In this document: positions 32,785 to 40,666 of the stretch, piece by piece | Numbering within the stretch: the stretch's first letter is position 1 | How the letters are laid out: each line of letters starts with the position of its first letter | Virus record (IMG/VR): IMGVR_UViG_3300044620_000273 | Coordinates: 1 to 56,707 of that record | From: a virus | Direction: 5' to 3' (one strand) | Length of the DNA: 56,707 bases | Program-made: the position numbers and the translations under genes | Notes under the pieces: generated by a model | Database searches by the model: none | The model's input: the letters and a program-made list of their open reading frames with translations, nothing else | What the model was told of the DNA's origin: nothing

Positions 32785-34749
32785 TCAGTCCTTCCTGTAC
32801 CGCTTGGTCTCAAAGCCCGCAGCGGCCAAAGGCAGGCCGCCAGACCAACTCGGGTTGGTGGACATGAGCTCGGCCAGACCGTCGCTGGTGTAGGTTGGGT
32901 TGTCCGGCGTCTCGCAGACCAACTCGTCGTGGACGCGGATGCAGACGTCGAAGCCGTCGACCTCGGCGCGCAGCATGCCGGACATGAAGACGTCGCGGGC
33001 GATTGCCTGCACTGCGTTCTCCGTCAGCTTGCCGCCATAGGTGTCGAGGCGCTCCCACTTGCGGGTGTACTGGTTCATGCCCTCATGCGTGATTTTGCCG
33101 CTCTCCGACACCTCTGGGCTCGGATAGCACAAGTACCGACCGCTCGGCAGCCGCATGCGCAGCCATGCGATGCCCTGCGTGTCCGCCTTGACGTCGAACG
33201 TGATCAGATCGCGCACGCCAAAGCTTTCGCCCAGATTGTTGATCGCCTCACGCGCGGCGGCCTCCATGTCGTACCACAGGCTGCGCGTGCGCGGGTGCGC
33301 CTTGCGCCATGCCGTGACGATCTCCTGTATGGCCTCGTCGCTCATCGCGTCAAAGACTGCGCCGCCCATCTTCCGATAGGCCCCGACGCCGCCCTGATAG
33401 CCCCCAGCGAGCTCAGGCACCTTGCCCTGAAGCTGCCGCTCGGTCTTTGTGATGTCGCCCGGATCTTTGCCGAGGATGCGTCCAGCGGTCACCTTATACA
33501 AATCGTGCCCGTCGCCGCTGTCATAGGCTTTGAAGGCTTTGATCTTCCAATCCTCGCCCGCCAGCCACGCCAGCACGCGCCCTTCGATGTTCGACAAGTC
33601 GGCGATGACCAGCTTCTTGCCCGGAGACGCGATCAACGCGCCGCGCACGCCGAAGGCGCACCGCTCGCTGATGTTGTCCCAGATGAGATCTTCGCAGTCT
33701 GCCTTAAACGCCGCGACCGTCGTCTCTTGCACGACGTCGTCAAACCAGTCAGGCGAGCGGGGCAGGTTTTGCGGCTGGAACAGACGGCCCGCATCGCGCC
33801 CTGTGCGCGCCGCGCCGCAGAACTGGATCAGGCCGCGCAGGCGACCGTCGCGTGACGTGCCGTTGAGCAGCACAGTGTATTTGGCCGGTGAAGTCGCGGC
33901 GGCCTGCTGGCGGATCTCCAACAACTCGCGCACCTGCGGATCGAGATCCCCGTCGAGCAAGTTGCTGAGGGTGCCACCCGTCAGATCTTCAGGCTCGAAG
34001 TTGAGCTTGTCCTTGAAATGGTCGAGCAGCCGCTGCCGCTGCGTGGCCGAGGTGACGTTGCCGCCAGTCAGATGGGTTGCACGAGCGGCCAGAGCTCTTG
34101 AAGTTCGGTCAAAAGCTCGGAGAGCGGATCGGGCGAAGTCGAGGTCAACGGCGATGCCACGGTCATTAATTCTTTGGTCTGTGAGCCATAGGTTGCGCTC
34201 ATAGCTAGTATCGTTCCAATGCGGCAGGCGTCCATGTACGTCGCGCATCGCGTCCACATCAAGTCGGGCGTATTCGATGAAGGCTGTCCACTCATTGGGG
34301 TGCGTCTCCCGTGTTGCTCGCCGCAATTTCCAGTTCTTGGGACACGGCTTGGTGAATAGATGTATAAGCTTTTTACCTGCTTTGTCTTTAGCTTTGTCAG
34401 TCGGCACGTTCAGGACGTCGCAGAGCTGGCCCAGAGAACCCGGCAGGCTGTGCTGTAGAGCCAGCACCATCGTGTCGATGATCTTCTCTACAGGGATATG
34501 CACGCCCTGTTCGCGCAGCACGGTGCGGTCGAAGTTGCTGTTGTGAATGACGACGCTGTCGGCGCTGTCGATCAGCTCCTGTAACACCTCACGCCAGTTC
34601 GGCATGTCCTGCGTGTCCCAGACGTCCACAGGCGCGTTGTCGGCGGCCAGCGCGACGAGCATCACCTCTGCCTCTTCGGCATAGCGGTACGCCCCGTGCC
34701 GGATGTTGACGGCGCAGAAGGTTTCCAAATCGAGGTATAGGATGGTCAT
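32785..34749 (-). CDS. DNA polymerase family A with 3'-5' exonuclease
   Basis: A 654-residue replicative polymerase. The N-terminal exonuclease domain has LYLDLET (Asp7, Glu9), VIHNSNFDRTVL and YARLDVDAM. Polymerase motif A is VIADLSNIEGRVLAWLAG (Asp384), motif B runs through TERQLQGKVPELAGGYQGG (Arg438, Lys443, Tyr451), and motif C is RVHDELV (His607-Asp608-Glu609). No 5'-nuclease domain is present, as in most phage family A enzymes. It is ATGA-linked to the upstream HTH gene and followed by the nuclease, forming a replication block. Confidence 0.97.
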   Translation of the reverse strand: MTILYLDLETFCAVNIRHGAYRYAEEAEVMLVALAADNAPVDVWDTQDMPNWREVLQELIDSADSVVIHNSNFDRTVLREQGVHIPVEKIIDTMVLALQHSLPGSLGQLCDVLNVPTDKAKDKAGKKLIHLFTKPCPKNWKLRRATRETHPNEWTAFIEYARLDVDAMRDVHGRLPHWNDTSYERNLWLTDQRINDRGIAVDLDFARSALRAFDRTSRALAARATHLTGGNVTSATQRQRLLDHFKDKLNFEPEDLTGGTLSNLLDGDLDPQVRELLEIRQQAAATSPAKYTVLLNGTSRDGRLRGLIQFCGAARTGRDAGRLFQPQNLPRSPDWFDDVVQETTVAAFKADCEDLIWDNISERCAFGVRGALIASPGKKLVIADLSNIEGRVLAWLAGEDWKIKAFKAYDSGDGHDLYKVTAGRILGKDPGDITKTERQLQGKVPELAGGYQGGVGAYRKMGGAVFDAMSDEAIQEIVTAWRKAHPRTRSLWYDMEAAAREAINNLGESFGVRDLITFDVKADTQGIAWLRMRLPSGRYLCYPSPEVSESGKITHEGMNQYTRKWERLDTYGGKLTENAVQAIARDVFMSGMLRAEVDGFDVCIRVHDELVCETPDNPTYTSDGLAELMSTNPSWSGGLPLAAAGFETKRYRKD

Positions 34750-35039
34750 CGTTTGCCGTGCAGGATCTCGCTGATGCGACCGATGTTAATGTTGTGCGCC
34801 TCGGCAATATCTTGGTGTGTCATATCGGGGTTGTTGCCCGCCATGTGGCGCACCGACGCGCGGACGTCTGCCGTGATGCGTTTGCTCTTCACCGGCGCGC
34901 GGCTGTAGGTCCGACGGTATGTCTCCTGCATCAACGCGTTGATGCGCAAGTTTATCTCATACTGCCGACGGGACAGCTTTACGCCCTCATCGGTCAGCTC
35001 AGAAATCAAATCGCGGATTTGTGGTATGGTAAGTTTCAT
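34746..35039 (-). CDS. HTH DNA-binding protein under a structured leader
   Basis: A 97-residue protein. The N-terminal half is helical (LTIPQIRDLISELTDEGVKLSRRQYEINLRINALM). The C-terminal half looks like a helix-turn-helix: ITADVRASVRHMAGNNPDMTHQDIAEAHNINIGRISEILHGK, with the xRISEILxGK ending common in small phage regulators. The ribosome-binding site AAGGAG (35053-35048) is eight bases from ATG 35039 and lies at the foot of a strong upstream hairpin (35052-35130). It overlaps the polymerase start by ATGA, so its translation may control polymerase output. Confidence 0.8.
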   Translation of the reverse strand: MKLTIPQIRDLISELTDEGVKLSRRQYEINLRINALMQETYRRTYSRAPVKSKRITADVRASVRHMAGNNPDMTHQDIAEAHNINIGRISEILHGKR

Positions 35040-35172
35040 GCTGATAACTCCTTCTTTCAGGTGAGCCGCGCGCTTCGGTTATCAGCAACGCAGGAGCAAC
35101 CCGCACCCGCGCGCGGCTCGCCAGAAAGAAGGTACGCCCGCCGACGATACATGAGGAGAGCGGGCGTACCAT
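35040..35172 (-). ncRNA. Structured leader with two hairpins and potential pseudoknot
   Basis: Read on the - strand. Hairpin I: GGTACGCCCGC (35170-35160) pairs perfectly with GCGGGCGTACC (35141-35131), 18-base loop. Hairpin II: 35130-35109 pairs with 35073-35052 over 22 positions with two mismatches, plus AACC/GGTT (35101-35098 with 35080-35077) in its head. This leaves a 17-base apical loop (35097-35081). Loop bases 35087-35078 are complementary to 35048-35039, the end of the ribosome-binding site, spacer and first base of the HTH gene's ATG. The region has no convincing ORF. Expression and folding are inferred. Confidence 0.7.
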
Positions 35173-35178
35173 GACTAT

Positions 35179-35195
35179 AGACCTAAAGTAGGTCT
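35179..35195 (-). terminator. Short hairpin at the end of the GapR-like gene
   Basis: AGACCTA (35179-35185) and TAGGTCT (35189-35195) form a perfect 7-bp stem with a 3-base loop that spans the gene's stop codon. It directly precedes the structured leader, so it is a third helix in the same 143-base interval. There is no T-run, so termination is uncertain. Confidence 0.4.
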
Positions 35196-35437
35196 AAGCC
35201 AATAGCCGAGGCATAGGTATCGAGTATCGCGAAATGTTCGTCCCTATCTTCCTTCGACATCTTGCGGATGCGCACGATCTCACGGAGGATTTTCGGCACA
35301 TATCCACGGGCCTTAGCCTCAGTGTACACGTCCCTGATGTCTTCCGCGATGCCCTTCTTCTCCTCTTCGAGACGCTCGATGCGCTCGATTAAAAGACGGA
35401 GCGGATCGCCCGCACTATTGTGTCCTACCTCGCTCAC
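35183..35437 (-). CDS. GapR-family (DUF2312) DNA-binding protein
   Basis: An 84-residue protein. GHNSAGDPLRLLIERIERLEEEKKGIAEDIRDVYTEAKARGY and LREIVRIRKMSKEDRDEHFAILDTY match DUF2312/GapR throughout. Cellular GapR in Caulobacter-type bacteria binds AT-rich overtwisted DNA ahead of replication forks and stimulates topoisomerases. A phage copy in a replication operon may handle supercoils during phage replication or divert the host system. The family is largely alphaproteobacterial, which supports the host assignment. ATGA overlap with the SSB-like gene. Confidence 0.92.
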   Translation of the reverse strand: MSEVGHNSAGDPLRLLIERIERLEEEKKGIAEDIRDVYTEAKARGYVPKILREIVRIRKMSKEDRDEHFAILDTYASAIGLDLL

Positions 35438-36018
35438 AGGATGTCGTCCGCGTCGGCCTTAGCCTTCGCCAGACCAGCGAACTCGTCCGCCGATGCTGGA
35501 GCGGAACCGCCACCGAAGTTCTCACCTTCGCCGGTCAGCATGACGCCGCGCAGCGAGCAGTTGATGCGACGGCCCCACTTGTTGTCCTGCGCCCAGATCT
35601 CGACCGAAGCGTTGACCAGCGCGCCGCTGAACGCCTTGGCTTCAATCTCGCTCTTGCCGCTCAGCTCTTCACCGTACTGATTGAACACGGTGGGCTGGGT
35701 CTTGGCGTTGCGGGCAGACAGATAGTGCATGCCGTCAAAGCCCTGATAGGCTTCGCCTGTCTTCTTCGAGCGGTAAACCTTCTTGGTGAAGGCAACCTTG
35801 CCATCTTCTTCAAGCATCGACAAAACGCTGTCGGCCTTGTCCTTCCAAGCTTCCTTAGCTTCGGCCAGCATAGCAGCCTCGATGGCCTTCTGCTGTTCGC
35901 TATTTGGCTTGATTGGGAACTTGGCACCATAGGCAGGTTCGCCTTCGCCAAATGCCTGCGGTTCGGCCAGAGCCGGAAACGCCAGTGTGATGCCTTTGAG
36001 CATAATACGTGTAGCCAT
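35434..36018 (-). CDS. Single-stranded DNA-binding-like protein (DUF2815)
   Basis: A 194-residue protein. ATG 36018 is preferred over the TTG at 36024. RIMLKGITLAFPALAEPQAFGEGEPAYGAKFPI, AFTKKVYRSKKTGEAYQGFDGMHYLSARN and NASVEIWAQDNKWGRRINCSLRGVMLTGEGENFGGG match DUF2815, an OB-fold family related in role to T7 gp2.5. The acidic C-terminus (ADADDIL) is typical of SSB proteins that recruit partners. It sits between the DUF2800 nuclease and GapR genes, a common phage recombination/replication arrangement. Confidence 0.9.
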   Translation of the reverse strand: MATRIMLKGITLAFPALAEPQAFGEGEPAYGAKFPIKPNSEQQKAIEAAMLAEAKEAWKDKADSVLSMLEEDGKVAFTKKVYRSKKTGEAYQGFDGMHYLSARNAKTQPTVFNQYGEELSGKSEIEAKAFSGALVNASVEIWAQDNKWGRRINCSLRGVMLTGEGENFGGGSAPASADEFAGLAKAKADADDIL

Positions 36019-36036
36019 TATCAATTATCCACTTCT

Positions 36037-37275
36037 TCAGTTTGCAGTTTTAATAAGATCGCTGAAATCATCAGCGACCGATTGAACGGTCAATTCTGAC
36101 CGCTTATCCGAGGCAAATGCCACAGATGGCTTACCGTCGCTGCGGGAGGTCAGGGCTTCGACCTTCTCCCACCGCTTGGGGTTACTCTTGAACATCTTCT
36201 CCGCCTTTGTCGGGGAAATCAAGCTCATATCATATATTTCGTCCTGCCGCAGGCGGAAAGACTTGAACAGGGCCTCGACCTCAGCCTCATCCTTCCATTT
36301 GCGGTTGCCCTTGCGGCCTTCGACCAGCTTGAAGCCGTCGATCTTTTGTCCCGCCAACAGCCGACGCTCGACCTCGGCGCGGACGGCTTTGCACCAATCC
36401 TCGACCAGACCGACCTTCGCCATGGCGATGGACAGATAGTTGTCGCCTGTCTGCATGTCTGGCACCTCCGGCAGGAAGGCCTCGAACTCATCCAGCGTGG
36501 CCGCAGCCGATCCGCCGACGACCTCGGTCATCTCCGCACGCAGGGCTGGGCACGTCGCCTTGGCCTTGCAGAAGCGGCACTGCTTCTCACCGGGGGTGAA
36601 GAAACCCTTGACCAGATCGTCGGTGGGATCTGACATGTCGAGGCTCTGGCCCAGTTGAACGTGCCCTGCGGCTTCGCGCACCTGATCGGCAAACTTGAGC
36701 AAATCCTCTGTCGTCATGTGGCACTCGCCGACATAGTTGAGGCGGGGCATGTGGATGTACATGCTGACCGTGTCGAAGTCGCATAGGACGCCGTACATCT
36801 CCAATGCGCCCAGCGCATACATCATGAGCTGCGGATTGTTTGTCGCGTCCACGGCAACGCCCACGCCGTACTTCAGGTCGACAATGGACAGGTTGCGGCC
36901 CGCCACGTCCACGATGACCACGTCGCTGGTGCCTGTGGCTCCCTCTTCGCCTGTCAGGTGGCCGATTGGCACCTTGCTCTCGACATACAGGGTCTTGCCC
37001 TGCGACAGCTCGCGGACGAGCTTCATGTAGTCGAGAACGTGATCGATCATATCCTGCCCGACGGTAAAGTCGAAGCCGTCGACGGTGTGCTTGGTGCCGA
37101 GGTACACGGGCGTGTACGTGTCGTTGAGCAAACTCTCCGACGCAATCTCGTGCGCCAGCGTACCCTCAGCGGCGTAGATGCTGCTGTCGTCTGGATAGGC
37201 CGCCTCAAGGACGACGCTGCCCGGACAGGCCATCCAGCGGTGCGCGCCGGACGGACTAAGCTTTGCGTGTGCCAT
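36037..37275 (-). CDS. DUF2800 PD-(D/E)XK nuclease (RecB/Cas4-like)
   Basis: A 412-residue protein. The N-terminus LSPSGAHRWMACPGSVVLE and AEGTLAHEIASESLL, the catalytic core SDVVIVDVAGRNLSIVDLKYGVGVAVDA (Asp...Asp-x-Lys) with NNPQLMMYALGAL, and the Cys cluster CRFCKAKATCPAL fit DUF2800, whose fold resembles RecB/Cas4 exonucleases with an iron-sulphur or zinc site. Paired with the DUF2815 protein it likely works in phage recombination or end processing. ATG 37275 shares its last base with the upstream stop. Confidence 0.9.
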   Translation of the reverse strand: MAHAKLSPSGAHRWMACPGSVVLEAAYPDDSSIYAAEGTLAHEIASESLLNDTYTPVYLGTKHTVDGFDFTVGQDMIDHVLDYMKLVRELSQGKTLYVESKVPIGHLTGEEGATGTSDVVIVDVAGRNLSIVDLKYGVGVAVDATNNPQLMMYALGALEMYGVLCDFDTVSMYIHMPRLNYVGECHMTTEDLLKFADQVREAAGHVQLGQSLDMSDPTDDLVKGFFTPGEKQCRFCKAKATCPALRAEMTEVVGGSAAATLDEFEAFLPEVPDMQTGDNYLSIAMAKVGLVEDWCKAVRAEVERRLLAGQKIDGFKLVEGRKGNRKWKDEAEVEALFKSFRLRQDEIYDMSLISPTKAEKMFKSNPKRWEKVEALTSRSDGKPSVAFASDKRSELTVQSVADDFSDLIKTAN

Positions 37276-37721
37276 TAGGCGATCTCTGCTTCGAGGCGAG
37301 CGATCAGCTCAGGCCACAAACCGTCGTCCAGATCCGAGGCGCGGACGCCGCCGAACTCAGACAGGACGTCCTGCACAAATGGCTTACCCTTTGCGGCCAC
37401 CGCACGCAGCACCACCGGCGCAACGTCCAACTCAAAGTTGAGCGGCTCGGAGGCCGATGCCGCAGGAGCAGGGGTAGAAGAGGGTTCCGTCGTCGTTGGC
37501 TGGCTCTCGGAGCCAGCCGCAGCCTCGGCACTCTTGGGGGCCGGAGTAGGGTCCACGGGTGCGGCTTCGGCTACCCCCATAACTTCTTCGATTGTCTGAG
37601 CACCTGTGCCCCCGTTGGCGATGGGTAGAACAGCCGTGGTGGCCCGCAAGCTGGCACCGATAGCCAACAACTTGTCAGCCACTTCGGGGATGCTGTTGCC
37701 TGTTACTTCGATCTTAATCAT
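37275..37721 (-). CDS. Early protein with Pro/Ala linker
   Basis: A 148-residue protein. It has an N-terminal MIKIEVTGNSIPEVADKLLAIGASL, a long Ala/Pro/Ser/Thr linker (about 55-95) and a C-terminal helical domain (LDVAPVVLRAVAAKGKPFVQDVLSEFGGVRASDLDD, WPELIARLEAEI). The two ends are conserved in proteins next to DUF2800 genes in other phages, as far as I recall. No enzyme motif. It may tether replication/recombination proteins. Confidence 0.65.
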   Translation of the reverse strand: MIKIEVTGNSIPEVADKLLAIGASLRATTAVLPIANGGTGAQTIEEVMGVAEAAPVDPTPAPKSAEAAAGSESQPTTTEPSSTPAPAASASEPLNFELDVAPVVLRAVAAKGKPFVQDVLSEFGGVRASDLDDGLWPELIARLEAEIA

Positions 37722-37724
37722 CTA

Positions 37725-38009
37725 TCAGTTTCCTTTTTTCAGTTCTTCAATAGTTTCGTCACGCTGGCTAATCATCAGTTCGAGTTTGTTGATTTCCATT
37801 TCCAGTTCATAGACCTTGTCTTCGAGGTGGCTCACCTCGCGGTTTGCGTCGGCGGTGCGCTCGTTCGCTTCATACAAATCCGTTTCGGCTTCGAGCATTA
37901 TGTCATCCAAACGCTCGGCCAGCACAACGGCCAGCTCCGAGTTCGGGTTGTACTTCGCCTCCTCGAGCAGTTGCTGATCCTCTTCGGTGCGGTAATATGT
38001 GCGGTCCAT
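37725..38009 (-). CDS. Coiled-coil early protein
   Basis: A 94-residue protein. ATG 38009 has GAGGGG upstream. It begins MDRTYYRTEEDQQLLEEAKY and is then almost entirely coiled coil (ETDLYEANERTADANREVSH, KVYELEMEINKLELMISQRDE). Strongly acidic. Function unknown; the next gene starts three bases downstream. Confidence 0.65.
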   Translation of the reverse strand: MDRTYYRTEEDQQLLEEAKYNPNSELAVVLAERLDDIMLEAETDLYEANERTADANREVSHLEDKVYELEMEINKLELMISQRDETIEELKKGN

Positions 38010-38020
38010 TTCAATCCCCC

Positions 38021-38197
38021 TCAAAAGTTCCACGGCTGCGCGCCGTACTGTTTGGCGAGCTGACGCGCTTCACGCTTGCCGCTCACGTTGAAGCCGATCA
38101 GGTGCGTGCGGTGCCCGCCCACGATCCGCGTAAGGTACACTGTCGCGGGGACGTTGCGCCCCCGTGACGTGAACTCTGCTGCAAGGATGCCCAGCAT
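38021..38197 (-). CDS. Small basic early protein
   Basis: A 58-residue protein. ATG 38197 is four bases after the preceding TAA. The sequence (LAAEFTSRGRNVPATVYLTR, GGHRTHLIGFNVSGKREARQLAKQYGAQPW) is basic with alternating strands, and ends PWNF. It could be a nucleic-acid-binding protein; not recognised. Confidence 0.6.
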   Translation of the reverse strand: MLGILAAEFTSRGRNVPATVYLTRIVGGHRTHLIGFNVSGKREARQLAKQYGAQPWNF

Positions 38198-38201
38198 GCG
38201 C

Positions 38202-38513
38202 TTAGGCCTTGCGCGCCACGACCTTGACGGTCGTGTAGCCCTTGGTGGTCTTCTGGTTCTTGCTGAACCAGCGACCGTCGACGCCCAGCTCACGAAGCTT
38301 GGCTTCGGCTGCCTTGGGGCAGAGCGACTGGCGCTCGGCGATCTCGGACACGGTGGCGCGGAAGGTGTCGCCCTCGTGGGCACCTGCGCCAAGATCCTTG
38401 ATTTCGTCGGTCAGAAAAGCTTCGATTTCCTTCAAGCGGGCGATCTCGGCCTTGATGTCGCCCAGACGGTCGACTGGGGAAATGTTGGAAATGGTTGCGG
38501 CTACAGTTGCCAT
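38202..38513 (-). CDS. Early phage protein, first gene after promoter B
   Basis: A 103-residue protein. The N-terminal helix (SPVDRLGDIKAEIARLKEIEAFLTDEIKDLGAGAHEGDTF) is followed by a compact basic C-terminal part with PKAAEAKLRELGVDGRWFSKNQK and TTVKVVARKA. Homologues are common in phage early regions with unknown function. It is the first gene served by the best of the repeated promoter modules, with AGGAG before ATG 38513. Confidence 0.7.
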   Translation of the reverse strand: MATVAATISNISPVDRLGDIKAEIARLKEIEAFLTDEIKDLGAGAHEGDTFRATVSEIAERQSLCPKAAEAKLRELGVDGRWFSKNQKTTKGYTTVKVVARKA

Positions 38514-38529
38514 GATGCGTACTCCTATT

Positions 38530-38576
38530 TGCGTTGCTGATAAACATCATATAGTCGCTGCAATTAGGCATTGCAA
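38530..38576 (-). promoter_or_regulatory. Early promoter-operator module B (best copy)
   Basis: On the - strand: TTGCAA (38576-38571), a 17-base spacer, TATATG (38553-38548), predicted start A38541, and transcript start ATCAGCAACGCA (38541-38530). The inverted repeat TGCAAT-N5-ATTGCA (38559-38575) overlaps the -35. TTATCAGCAACGCA (38543-38530) is complementary over 14 bases to the apical loop region of the structured leader at 35.08 kb. Confidence 0.7.
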
Positions 38577-38591
38577 CCCCCCTAAGCAAAA

Positions 38592-40643
38592 TTATTCGTA
38601 AAAAATTACAATGCCTTTTTCCATGCGCAGAGGGCCGTCCTTTTCCTTGCTAAGTTGCTGAATTGCCCTGACAATCGATTGACGGCGGATGTCACGCTTG
38701 CCCGGCTCAGGCGGTGGTAACATATCGCAAGCCTTCTGGATGAGCTCTTCTGAACGCACGACGGCGTCTTCTGCAAAGGTCGTCATGACCTCAAGCACAT
38801 GCGTCTCAAGCCGACCGCGACGCTTCACGGATTTCTTGTCCTCGGTCACGGTCGACCGCACCTCGTCCTCGACTGCGACGCAGCTTGTGATCTCGTCACC
38901 GTCCTCGTCGAAGCCCAGCAGGATCGTCTCCAACTTGAAGCCCCAGCGCAGGCCGTCCTCGCCGTCCTTCTGCTTGCTGGTGCGGATCTGGCGTGCGCCG
39001 CTGTTCTCATCGCGCGTCACTTCCAGCTCAGCGTCGACGGCGGCACGGATGCCTGACCAGCCGCGTGAGCCTCGGTGGGCGTCCTTGCCTGCGTGATGCA
39101 CAAGCTCGACCGTCGCGCCTGTCGCGGTGCGCAGGACGCGCACGTTGGCAAGGGCGAGGCCCATGTCCTCTGCGCCGTTCTCATTCGCGCCGGGCGTCAC
39201 CTGCGCAAAGGTGTCGATCACGATCAGGGACACGCCGCCGACCGCCTTGATCGATGCCGCCAACTCGGTGACGTCGCCCTCCTCCATGAGGTTGGGCGGC
39301 ACCACGATCACGCCGATGTCCAGATCCTTGGGCGAGATGCCCAGATGCTGCGCCAGCGCCTTGATGCGCTTGCCGTAGCTGCCTGCGCCTTCCGCCGCGA
39401 TGATCACGACGCGGCCCTTCTCGGCCTTGTGGCCGCGCCACGGCACGCCCAGTGCGATGCAGGCCGCCATCTCAAGCACGACAAAGCTCTTGCCTGAGCC
39501 CGACGCGCCAAAGATCGTGACGATGTCGGCGGCAGGCACGACGCCCTTGATGAGCCACTTAGCCGTCTTCTGGCTGCTCATCTCATCGGCAGACAGGACT
39601 GGGAACTTGCCGGTGTAGCCCGCAGGCGAATAGACGCCCTCTGACGCTTCCAGATCGGCGACGAGCGCATCGGCCTTGGCCGACACCTCATAGGCGCTCG
39701 CCGCCTTACTGGGGCGCGTTGCTGCGGCGTCCTTTACCATCTTGATTACGGAGGCCATGGTGACCTGCTTGCGGTTGGAGCCCTTGCGCCGCTCGAAGCT
39801 GTCCCACTGGACGCGCAGCCCTTCGGTGCCGGGGTAGGTGTAGCCTTCGCTCGACCAGTCGTCCCAGATCTCGAAGCCGTCATCGCCGCCGTCGGTCTCA
39901 TGGGCCAGAGCCATGCCGACCTTAATCCACTGCTCGCGGCCCATGTCTGGATCGAGGGCGGAGACTAGCTCCTCCATGCGCTCAATGGTCAGGCCCAGCC
40001 TCGGCTCGCGGCCTGCCATGAAGTCGTCGGGATCGATGACGTTATTCTGCACCGAACCGAAGCGGGTCTCGCATAGGTCGACCGTGTACTGGTCAACGTC
40101 GGCGACGGTGTTTTTGAGGCCGATCATCTCGCAGGCTGGCAGGATGTTGCCGGTGAAGGTCACAAAGCCTGAGCTGCTGAACGTCTCGAAGCCGAAGCGG
40201 TCGGGCGTGGCGTGGCTCTTGTGGTTGCCCAGATTGCCCCTCAGCGCGGCGCGGATGCCTTTGCCGCTGGGGCTGTACTCGGCGTAGGTGCGCACGATGA
40301 TGCGCTCGATGTCGCTGGGGATCTCACCGTTCGGCCCGACGCAGTGGTCGAAGTCGAGGAAGGTGTAGCCAAAGTCAGGCAGGGGCGCGAAGCCGACGCC
40401 GTCATAGCCCATGCGCGCGGCTGCGTCGCGAGCGGCGGCGAAGGTCGTCAGCCGTGTGCGGTCGGTCGGGGAGCCCTGCTGGCCGTGCCTGATCGTGCCG
40501 TCGGTCCAGTAGGGCACCTTACGCGGCTTGGGTTCGTTGTGGTACTTTTCAAAGCGCCAGATGAGCCACGCGGGAACTGAACGCAGTTCCTCTGGCACTT
40601 CTAACGAGAGAAGTTTGGGCGCAATTGCCCTTACGCTTGCCAT
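38592..40643 (-). CDS. Primase-polymerase fused to RecA-like helicase
   Basis: A 683-residue protein. ATG 40643 has GAGAGGA upstream. Residues about 15-170 are a prim-pol domain (VPAWLIWRFEKY, KVPYW, FLDFDHC with Asp97/Asp99, YSPSGKGIR). Residues about 215-295 are PriCT-like (LVSALDPDMGREQWIKVGMALAHE, WDDWSSEGYTY, WDSFERR). Residues about 350-560 are a RepA/RecA-type ATPase: Walker A GASGSGKS, VIIAAEGAG, LIVIDTFAQ (Walker B) and VELVHHAGKD. The C-terminus looks winged-helix. It likely primes and unwinds phage DNA with the family A polymerase, replacing separate primase and helicase genes. Confidence 0.93.
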   Translation of the reverse strand: MASVRAIAPKLLSLEVPEELRSVPAWLIWRFEKYHNEPKPRKVPYWTDGTIRHGQQGSPTDRTRLTTFAAARDAAARMGYDGVGFAPLPDFGYTFLDFDHCVGPNGEIPSDIERIIVRTYAEYSPSGKGIRAALRGNLGNHKSHATPDRFGFETFSSSGFVTFTGNILPACEMIGLKNTVADVDQYTVDLCETRFGSVQNNVIDPDDFMAGREPRLGLTIERMEELVSALDPDMGREQWIKVGMALAHETDGGDDGFEIWDDWSSEGYTYPGTEGLRVQWDSFERRKGSNRKQVTMASVIKMVKDAAATRPSKAASAYEVSAKADALVADLEASEGVYSPAGYTGKFPVLSADEMSSQKTAKWLIKGVVPAADIVTIFGASGSGKSFVVLEMAACIALGVPWRGHKAEKGRVVIIAAEGAGSYGKRIKALAQHLGISPKDLDIGVIVVPPNLMEEGDVTELAASIKAVGGVSLIVIDTFAQVTPGANENGAEDMGLALANVRVLRTATGATVELVHHAGKDAHRGSRGWSGIRAAVDAELEVTRDENSGARQIRTSKQKDGEDGLRWGFKLETILLGFDEDGDEITSCVAVEDEVRSTVTEDKKSVKRRGRLETHVLEVMTTFAEDAVVRSEELIQKACDMLPPPEPGKRDIRRQSIVRAIQQLSKEKDGPLRMEKGIVIFYE

Positions 40644-40666
40644 GTCGTCATCCTCTCCCACAGTGT

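Noticed and set aside
35007-35172. Possible small - strand ORF starting ATG 35172
   Set aside because: It runs through both hairpins, lacks a ribosome-binding site and overlaps the HTH gene in another frame. RNA structure explains the sequence better.
37590-37625. NGGTGAQ in the early 148-residue protein resembling the fibre repeat
   Set aside because: Only about seven residues match, in a different gene context; probably chance in Gly/Ala/Thr-rich sequence.
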